NCBI GenBank assembly: GCA_002315655.1
Contig: DCHO01000003.1
Location: 1-42,495, forward strand
DNA length: 42,495 nucleotides
Direction: 5' to 3'
Source: Christensenella sp. UBA1750
GTDB lineage: Bacteria > Bacillota > Clostridia > Christensenellales > UBA1750
Part shown: positions 37,012-42,495 of the stretch, piece after piece
Numbering within the stretch: position 1 is the stretch's first letter
Layout of the letters: every line of letters starts with the position of its first letter
Made by a program: the position numbers and the translations under genes
The notes under the pieces: model-generated
Database searches by the model: none
What the model saw: the letters and a program-made list of their open reading frames with translations, nothing else
What the model was told of the DNA's origin: nothing

Positions 37012-38587
37012 CCTGCACATCGAGGGCTTCGGGAGGCTCACCCACTTTGACCTGCAATTTTCGGAAGGCATCAACGGCATTTACGGCGAAAACGAGAGCG
37101 GAAAATCCACCGTCATGGCCTTCATCCGCGCCATGCTCTACGGCATGAACGGCAAATCCGCCGCCCTTTCCCAGAATATGCGCAAAAAATATATGCCGTG
37201 GGACGGTTCGCCCTTCGGTGGCAGCCTGTTTCTGGAAGACCCAAACGGACAGTATGAGATCACCCGCACCTTCGCTTCCACTAAGAAGGGGGACACCCTG
37301 CGCATTCTCAACCGCGCAACCGGCGAGATTCTGCCGCTTTCCCCCGGGCAGGAGCCGGGGGATATGCTTCTGCACATCCCGGAGGCAGTGTTCGTGGGCA
37401 CACTGTATGTTTCCTCCGGCGGCACAACGCTGTCCGACGGCGACACGCTTTCCGAGCGGATGCAGAACATGGTCTCCACCGGGCAGGAGGACACCGCACT
37501 CAAACAAGTGCTTTCCCGCCTGCACAACGCAAGGCTTGCCTTGGATTCCTCCCGCGGCAAGGGCGGAGAGCTCAATGAATTGCAGGGCAGACTGCTGGAA
37601 GCCCGGCAGAACGTGATTGAGGGAAACAAGCGGGAAGAACGGCTCAGTGAGATCGACAAAGAGCTGAAAAACCTGGAAAAAGAGAAAGAAGCCGCAAAAA
37701 ATTCCTATCAGAAGGAGACCCTGCAGCAGCTTTTGCAGATTCGGGAGGAAATGGATTACGAAAAGCTGCCCTCCCGCGGCATTCTGTTTCTGATTCTGGG
37801 CATTCTCATGCTGCTTTCCGGCCTCGGCCTGGGTTTGCTCTACAATCTGCTGGGCTTCGGGCTCATTCTCCCGGCGGGACTGCTCATCGCGCTGTTTATT
37901 GTCAAGCAAAACCGCAGACACTCCGAGGAAGACGCTCTAAAACAGGACAAGGCGGAAATCGAAGACGAGATTGCCAAGCTGCAGGGCTATCTGCAGGACA
38001 CCTCCGCAACCGATGCGCTGGACGGAAGGATTCTGTCGCTTCGGATTGAGCGAGGCACGCTGCTCAATGCCGGCACTGCGGAAAATGCGAAGGAGAGCGT
38101 GAACGCGCTGGAAGACCGGGAAAAGGACATAAGGCAAAAGCTCGCGGCACTGTCCCTGGCGGAGCAGACCTTGACCGAGCTTGGTGCTGTGCGGCAAAAG
38201 TCCTTAACCCCGCGCATTTCCGCCCGTATGGAACAGCTGCTGCCGGAATTGACCGATCACCGCTATAAGGAGGCCGCCATCGACGGCAGACTCAACGTTT
38301 CCCTGCAATCGGATTCCGGCGCGCTGCACTCCTATGAATACCTATCCTCCGGCGCAACCGAGCAGACCTATCTCGCCCTGCGCCTGTCGCTCATCTCCCT
38401 GCTGGGCGAATCCTTGGGATGCGCCCTGCCTCTGACCTTGGACGATCCCTTTGTGCTCTACGACGTTTCCCGCCGCGAGGCCGCACAGAAGGTGCTCTCC
38501 GATTACGCGAATATGGGCTGGCAGATTCTCCTGTTCACCTGCCGGAAGGAAGATTTGCCGGATTCCTGCCGCCGAATCAGCCTGTAA
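36998..38587 (+). CDS. YhaN-like SMC/Rad50-type ATPase with membrane hairpin
   Basis: 529 residues, much shorter than SbcC (over 1000) or B. subtilis YhaN (about 960). Walker A GENESGKST is at 30-38, the signature LSSGATEQTYLALRL near 449, and Walker B LPLTLDDPF at 477-485. Coiled coil flanks the centre (about 190-255 and 305-400). Two hydrophobic helices (about 261-282 and 284-302) sit at the tip where Rad50 has its zinc hook. The coiled-coil apex would thus be anchored in the membrane, holding the nuclease complex there. It overlaps yhaO by 14 bases. Confidence 0.85.
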   Translation: MRIHSLHIEGFGRLTHFDLQFSEGINGIYGENESGKSTVMAFIRAMLYGMNGKSAALSQNMRKKYMPWDGSPFGGSLFLEDPNGQYEITRTFASTKKGDTLRILNRATGEILPLSPGQEPGDMLLHIPEAVFVGTLYVSSGGTTLSDGDTLSERMQNMVSTGQEDTALKQVLSRLHNARLALDSSRGKGGELNELQGRLLEARQNVIEGNKREERLSEIDKELKNLEKEKEAAKNSYQKETLQQLLQIREEMDYEKLPSRGILFLILGILMLLSGLGLGLLYNLLGFGLILPAGLLIALFIVKQNRRHSEEDALKQDKAEIEDEIAKLQGYLQDTSATDALDGRILSLRIERGTLLNAGTAENAKESVNALEDREKDIRQKLAALSLAEQTLTELGAVRQKSLTPRISARMEQLLPELTDHRYKEAAIDGRLNVSLQSDSGALHSYEYLSSGATEQTYLALRLSLISLLGESLGCALPLTLDDPFVLYDVSRREAAQKVLSDYANMGWQILLFTCRKEDLPDSCRRISL

Positions 38588-38630
38588 AAGGGTTTTCCCT
38601 GAGAACTGTCAGATGTCGGGTTGAATAGAA

Positions 38631-38692
38631 GAATATTTGGATGGAAAATCCCCCATGATCGTGTTATAATATATCCATGTAACCAAATATTC
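38631..38692. promoter_or_regulatory. Inverted repeat around the AEC transporter promoter
   Basis: GAATATTTGG (38631-38640) and CCAAATATTC (38683-38692) are perfect inverted repeats 42 bases apart. Just inside them are ATGG and CCAT. TATAAT (38665-38670) lies between, so the arms flank the promoter. This suggests an operator pair or a cruciform/leader hairpin. Confidence 0.55.
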
Positions 38693-38746
38693 CGGGATTC
38701 AAAATGTCTTTGCTCCCTAATATGCAAAAGGTTTCGGGGGTCTTTT

Positions 38747-39688
38747 ATGGAAAATCTGATTCTGGCGTTTAACGTCGTTGCACCGCTGCTGATCTTAATG
38801 CTGGTGGGCTATTTTGTCCGCGTGGTCAAATTGGCGGACGCGGACACCATGCTCAAAATGAACCGCATCGTGTTTAAGGTCTTTCTTCCCGTGATGCTGT
38901 TCAACAACATCATCAACACCGACCTGTCCACCTCGGTCAACTGGCCGCTAATGATCACCGCCATGGTGTTCATCGTGCTGGAATTTGCCCTGGGTATGAT
39001 CATCATTCCGCTGATCGAAAAGGAGCCACCCCGCAGAGGCGTGCTGGTACAGGGCATTTTCCGCGCCAATTTCGTAATCTTCGGGCTGCCCGTCATCACC
39101 TCACTCAACGGCGCGGATTCCAACCTCGGCATGGTCTCGCTGGTCATGGCGTGCGCCACGCCCGTTTTCAATGTGATGGCGGTGCTGGCGCTGGAATTTC
39201 ACCGGGGCGGCAAGCTGGATGTGAAGCGTATGCTCATCGGCATCATCAAAAATCCCCTGATCATCGCCTCCGTTGCGGGCATTCTGTTCCTCGTTTCGGG
39301 GCTCAGGCTTCCTAATCTATTGGCGCAGACCGTAAACGACATCGGAAAGATTTCCACGCCGCTGGCGCTGTTCATTTTAGGCGCGGGCTTTGAGTTCAAA
39401 TCCGTCAGAAAGTGCGTGCGTCAGCTCATCATCGGCGTTTCCGGGCGACTTGTCATCATCCCCCTAATTTTCCTCACCGTCGCGGTGTTGCTGGGCTTCC
39501 GTGGTGAGGAACTGGCCGTGCTCATGGTCATGCTGGGCGCACCCCCGGCGGTCTCGTCCTATACCATGGCGCAGCAGATGGACGGCGACGCCGACCTGGC
39601 TGCCTCACTGGTGGTGTTCGGATCGCTGCTGGCGGTGTTCACCATGTTCTGCTGGATCTTCCTGCTCAAAACCATCGGACTGATTTAG
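38747..39688 (+). CDS. AEC (auxin efflux carrier) family transporter
   Basis: 313-residue membrane protein with about ten hydrophobic helices, standard for the bacterial AEC family, which moves organic acids such as malate or malonate. NRIVFKVFLPVMLFNNI in helix 2 and the C-terminal MLGAPPAVSSYTMAQQMDGD are family marks. The ATG at 38747 is preceded by GGGGG; upstream in-frame codons cross the promoter. The ROK kinase gene follows after 18 bases, so they may share a transcript. Substrate unknown. Confidence 0.87.
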   Translation: MENLILAFNVVAPLLILMLVGYFVRVVKLADADTMLKMNRIVFKVFLPVMLFNNIINTDLSTSVNWPLMITAMVFIVLEFALGMIIIPLIEKEPPRRGVLVQGIFRANFVIFGLPVITSLNGADSNLGMVSLVMACATPVFNVMAVLALEFHRGGKLDVKRMLIGIIKNPLIIASVAGILFLVSGLRLPNLLAQTVNDIGKISTPLALFILGAGFEFKSVRKCVRQLIIGVSGRLVIIPLIFLTVAVLLGFRGEELAVLMVMLGAPPAVSSYTMAQQMDGDADLAASLVVFGSLLAVFTMFCWIFLLKTIGLI

Positions 39689-39706
39689 AATTAGGAGGAC
39701 AATTCC

Positions 39707-40663
39707 ATGCTCACCTATTCCCTGGACATCGGCGGCACAAGAATGAAGCTGGCGCTCATTCAGGACGGAAAAATCCTGACAGAGCGCAACGTAGAGGCCT
39801 TCCGCTTCGGGAAATACAAGGATAATCTGGACATTGCCGAGCGCGAGGGCAAGGCGATGATGAAGGAATTGGGCGTCATCCGCATTGACGGGCTGGGCAT
39901 CGCCTTCCCCGGGCTGGTCAATCCCGTCAAAAAGGTCGTAACCTCCGCCAACGCAAAGTTTGTGGACGCCATCGGCTACGACTTAACCTCCTGGGTGAAA
40001 CGTGCCTTCGATTGCCCATTCATCTTGGATAACGATTCCAACGCCGCACTGATCGGCGAAATGACCTACGGCGTGGCGCAGGACACGGAGGATGCCGTGA
40101 TGATGATTTTCGGCACCGGCGTTGGCGCGGCGGCGGTGATGGGCGGAAGACTGGTGCGCGGCAAGCACTTTCAGGCAGCGTGCATCGGCGGGCACATGGT
40201 CGTGGAATTCGGCGAGCACGCCACGCCCTGCAACTGCGGCAACATCGGGTGCATGGAGGCCAACGGTTCCTCCCGCGCCCTGCCGGAGCTGGCGCAGAGC
40301 GACCCGCTCTATCCCACCAGTAAACTCTCCCGGTTCGCCAAACTCAATTACAAGATTCTCAAAGAGTGTGCCGACGCGGGGGATGCTCTTGCGCAAAAGC
40401 TCATGAAGCGCTCTCTGGATGCGTGGAGCGCGAACCTCTCCAACCTCGTCATCGCCTACGACCCGGAGGTCATCGTGCTCTCCGGCGGCGTGGCGCGCAT
40501 GGGCGAGGCACTGCGTGCGCCTCTGCAGGAACACATCAACAAATACACCTGGACGGCCTGGGGCAATCCCGAGGTGCGCCTTGCCAAGAATCCCGATTCC
40601 TCTGTGGTGTTGGGACTGCACAAGCTCATCGTGGATGAGATCAACGGAAAAGCCGTGTTTTAA
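39707..40663 (+). CDS. ROK-family sugar kinase
   Basis: 318 residues of the ROK family. ATP-binding DIGGT at 7-11, the NDSNAAL motif with the catalytic Asp region, GTGVGAA, and the zinc-binding CNCGNIGCME are all present. It has no helix-turn-helix, so it is a kinase rather than a NagC-type repressor. Glucose, N-acetylglucosamine, N-acetylmannosamine or fructose are typical substrates. TTAGGAGGAC precedes the ATG. A terminator follows directly. Confidence 0.9.
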   Translation: MLTYSLDIGGTRMKLALIQDGKILTERNVEAFRFGKYKDNLDIAEREGKAMMKELGVIRIDGLGIAFPGLVNPVKKVVTSANAKFVDAIGYDLTSWVKRAFDCPFILDNDSNAALIGEMTYGVAQDTEDAVMMIFGTGVGAAAVMGGRLVRGKHFQAACIGGHMVVEFGEHATPCNCGNIGCMEANGSSRALPELAQSDPLYPTSKLSRFAKLNYKILKECADAGDALAQKLMKRSLDAWSANLSNLVIAYDPEVIVLSGGVARMGEALRAPLQEHINKYTWTAWGNPEVRLAKNPDSSVVLGLHKLIVDEINGKAVF

Positions 40664-40667
40664 GCCA

Positions 40668-40706
40668 AAGTCGGATGTTTCTAAGGAGGAACATCCGGCT
40701 TTTTCC
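40668..40706 (+). terminator. Terminator after the ROK kinase gene
   Basis: AAAGTCGGATGTT pairs with AACATCCGGCTTT (G-U allowed), followed by Ts. Confidence 0.8.
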
Positions 40707-40718
40707 GTTTTGCCAAAG

Positions 40719-40895
40719 CAGGTACGAGCGCTAACCTGTCAGCCGCCTTCGGTGTCTGACAGGCCGCAGGAGTCCTCGACGGACTCCTGAGTGTTCTGTC
40801 CTTTTGCAGACAAAACCAAAACAGGTACGGGCGCTAACCTGTCAGCCGCCTTTGGTGTCTGACAGGCCGCGAGAGTCCTCGACGGACTCTGGGAG
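40719..40895. repeat. 103-bp tandem repeat of nested hairpins
   Basis: Two copies begin with CAGGTACG at 40719 and 40822, a 103-bp offset. The second keeps about 75 bases. Each has CAGGT/ACCTG, GTCAG/CTGAC and a third stem around a TCGAC loop: CAGGAGTCC/GGACTCCTG is perfect in copy 1, shortened to GAGTCC/GGACTC in copy 2. Differences fall mostly in loops or give weaker pairs. No reading frame and no known RNA family. Confidence 0.75.
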
Positions 40896-40943
40896 CTCCC
40901 CCGGCAGGATTCGTGCCTGTTGAATGTCTCTTTCCCCGGCAAG

Positions 40944-40990
40944 GCGCGGCTCACAAAAGACGGATGACCACGACACCCCCTGCCGCGCCC
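40944..40990. repeat. GGCGCGGC-stem hairpin element, copy 2
   Basis: GGCGCGGC (40944-40951) pairs with GCCGCGCC (40983-40990). The loop starts TCACAAAAGACGGATGA, matching the copy at 13335-13382 with two differences in 17 bases. Confidence 0.7.
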
Positions 40991-41088
40991 CCCTCCCGCC
41001 CGCAGGCGGCGTTCCTGTTGGATAATCTCTATCTTTGGGACGGCGCGACCACTGTGTTGCCCTTACCACAACCATTTCCGCAGCGCCC

Positions 41089-41115
41089 CCGGCGCGTCCG
41101 TCGAGGACGCGCCGG
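41089..41115. other. Perfect 11-bp GC-rich hairpin upstream of guaB
   Basis: CCGGCGCGTCC pairs with GGACGCGCCGG around GTCGA. There is no T run. Its GTCC/GGAC next to a TCGA-containing loop resembles the third stem of the 103-bp repeat. Nothing else is recognised in the remainder of the 600-bp gap apart from the promoter. Confidence 0.6.
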
Positions 41116-41194
41116 CCCACGGCTCCCCCAAGACCGGTTTTGCAAGTCAAGCTGCATTCCCGTGTTAAATCTCATCAAAAGTCGTCAAAGGCGA

Positions 41195-41222
41195 TTGCAT
41201 TTGTCAAAATCGGTGCTATAAT
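41195..41222 (+). promoter_or_regulatory. Promoter of guaB
   Basis: TTGCAT (41195-41200), 16-nt spacer ending in TGC, TATAAT (41217-41222). Confidence 0.75.
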
Positions 41223-41264
41223 ACTGCCAATATACATTTTTCTGATGAAGGAAGGAGAACACAC

Positions 41265-42495
41265 ATGGCTTTCTACTATTCCGAACCCAGCCGCACCTTC
41301 GGTGAATATCTGCTGGTTCCCGGTTATTCCTCCGCTGCCTGCATTCCCAATAATGTTTCCTTAAAAACCAACTTAGTCAAGTATCGCAAGGGCGAGGAAG
41401 AATGCCCGCTTTCCCTCAACATCCCCATGGTCTCCGCCGTCATGCAGGCGGTCTCCGATGACAAAATGGCCATTGCGCTGGCCACCGAGGGCGGCATCTC
41501 CTTCATCTACGGCTCCCAGTCCATCGAGGACGAAGCCGCCATGGTCGCCCGCGTCAAGTCCTACAAGGCCGGCTTTGTGGTGTCCGACTCAAACTTAAAG
41601 CCCTGCGCCACCTTGGCGGATGTGCTGGCACTTAAAGAAAAGAGCGGTCACTCCACCATCGCCATTACCGAGGACGGCACCGCCACCGGCAAACTGCTCG
41701 GCATCGTCGCCTCCCGCGACTACCGCGTCTCCCGCATGGAGCTTTCCACCCCCGTTTCCGAGTTTATGACCCCCTTTGAAAAGCTCATCACTGCGCCCGC
41801 AGACACCTCTCTCAAAATCGCCAACGATATTATCTGGGATCACAAACTAAACTCTCTGCCGCTCATCGACGAAAACCAGCACTTAGTCTACATGGTTTTC
41901 CGCAAAGACTACGCCCAGCATAAGGAAAACCCCAACGAGCTGTTGGACGACCAGAAGCGTTACATCGTCGGCGCGGGTGTCAATACCCGTGATTATGCCG
42001 AGCGCATCCCCGCGCTGGTGAACGCCGGTGTGGATGTTCTCTGCATTGATTCCTCCGAGGGCTTCTCCGAATGGCAGGCCAGAACCCTTGCCTGGGTGCG
42101 CGAGAATTACGGAAATACCGTGAAGATCGGCGCGGGCAACGTGGTAGACCGCGAGGGCTTCCTGTTCTTAGCCAAGGCGGGTGCGGACTTTGTGAAGGTC
42201 GGTATCGGCGGCGGCTCCATCTGCATCACCCGCGAGACCAAGGGCATCGGCCGCGGACAGGCCACCGCCGTCATCGAAGTGGCGGCTGCCCGGGACGAAT
42301 ACTACAAGCAGACCGGCATCTACATTCCCATCTGCTCCGACGGCGGCATCGTGTACGACTATCACATGACCTTAGCCCTTGCCATGGGCGCGGACTTCCT
42401 CATGCTGGGTCGCTACTTCGCCCGCTTTGACGAGTCCCCCTCCGCCAAGGTCTTCATCAACGGCTCCTATATGAAGGAATACTGGGGCGAAGGCT
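41265..42495 (+). CDS. guaB: IMP dehydrogenase, 3' end beyond the window
   Basis: 410 complete codons are seen with no stop before the window edge; the full protein is probably about 500 residues. IMPDH converts IMP to XMP, the committed step of GMP synthesis. The N-terminal barrel part (NIPMVSAVMQAVSDDKMA) is followed by a CBS pair (about 100-215), then the second barrel part with VDVLCIDSSEGFS, the catalytic loop GGGSICITRE (C320) and CSDGGIVYDYHM. This subgroup lacks the usual DSSQG wording but keeps the key residues. GAAGGAGAAC lies before the ATG. A GMP reductase is less likely because CBS domains are present. Confidence 0.93.
   Translation, partial: MAFYYSEPSRTFGEYLLVPGYSSAACIPNNVSLKTNLVKYRKGEEECPLSLNIPMVSAVMQAVSDDKMAIALATEGGISFIYGSQSIEDEAAMVARVKSYKAGFVVSDSNLKPCATLADVLALKEKSGHSTIAITEDGTATGKLLGIVASRDYRVSRMELSTPVSEFMTPFEKLITAPADTSLKIANDIIWDHKLNSLPLIDENQHLVYMVFRKDYAQHKENPNELLDDQKRYIVGAGVNTRDYAERIPALVNAGVDVLCIDSSEGFSEWQARTLAWVRENYGNTVKIGAGNVVDREGFLFLAKAGADFVKVGIGGGSICITRETKGIGRGQATAVIEVAAARDEYYKQTGIYIPICSDGGIVYDYHMTLALAMGADFLMLGRYFARFDESPSAKVFINGSYMKEYWGEG

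Noticed and set aside
35941..38587. Phage defence system
   Set aside because: The nuclease-ATPase pair matches the housekeeping YhaO/YhaN repair family; no defence genes or mobile island surround it.
41116..41264. Guanine or XMP-type riboswitch before guaB
   Set aside because: The promoter lies only about 40 bases before the start codon, which is too short for a known purine riboswitch, and no conserved core was found.

Overview
The window reads as a chromosomal segment of a Gram-positive Clostridia, most likely an Oscillospiraceae-type anaerobe. The grounds are G+C clearly above half by eye, AGGAGG ribosome sites, TTGACA/TATAAT and extended TGCTATAAT promoters, two T-box leaders, a Rex repressor, EF-P beside a CD1247-type zinc-ribbon protein and YqeG, and two VanW/G5 wall proteins. 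I found no tRNA, rRNA, CRISPR array, prophage or intact transposase. This placement is inference from gene content.

Layout. 1-2.2 kb: the end of a small inverted-repeat element abutting a broken streptogramin-type acetyltransferase gene, then a YfcE phosphodiesterase and a zinc-finger membrane protein. 2.2-4.2 kb: divergent D-lyxose isomerase and GH32 glycosidase. 4.3-6.9 kb: a Met T-box leader and metNIQ, with a short MetN. 7-12.7 kb (minus strand): a MATE pump, a membrane protein, and sugar genes (FucI-like isomerase, Gfo/Idh oxidoreductase, ThuA-like protein). 12.8-17.8 kb (minus strand): membrane protein, CD1247-like protein, efp, nfo, yqeG and a secreted SH3 protein. 18.2-25.6 kb (plus strand): URO-D-family protein, SDR, HAD-IIA phosphatase, two tandem esterases, an SMP-30 lactonase-like protein and two TIM-barrel isomerases. 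This set looks like a sugar or sugar-acid catabolic unit with no transporter or regulator of its own. 25.6-29.1 kb: MalY/PatB C-S lyase, PHP phosphoesterase, DUF1697, a Cys T-box and cysE. 29.1-35.8 kb: an intact 351-bp MITE-like element, a VanW gene, rex, an RsmC-like methyltransferase, a degenerate C39-like protein, an UlaG-like hydrolase and a second VanW gene. 36-42.5 kb: YhaO/YhaN-like nuclease-ATPase pair, AEC transporter, ROK kinase, a 600-bp repeat-rich gap and guaB, cut by the window edge.

How it works together. Sulfur amino acid supply recurs: uptake by metNIQ under an apparent Met T-box, cysteine synthesis by cysE under an apparent Cys T-box, and a C-S lyase. The fourth base of each T-box bulge matches the expected tRNA discriminator base (A73 for Met, U73 for Cys). 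Carbohydrate turnover is the second theme.

The most unusual signals are non-coding. (1) A roughly 210-bp array of GTGAAATA words separated by small hairpins whose stems differ in sequence but stay paired; the words reverse orientation halfway. (2) A MITE-like element flanked by TA whose terminal purine turns TA into TAA or TAG, so insertion into a stop codon regenerates a stop; two of the three ends seen form the stop codon of a gene. (3) A hairpin element with a GGCGCGGC stem and conserved loop, seen twice. (4) A 103-bp tandem repeat of nested hairpins upstream of guaB.
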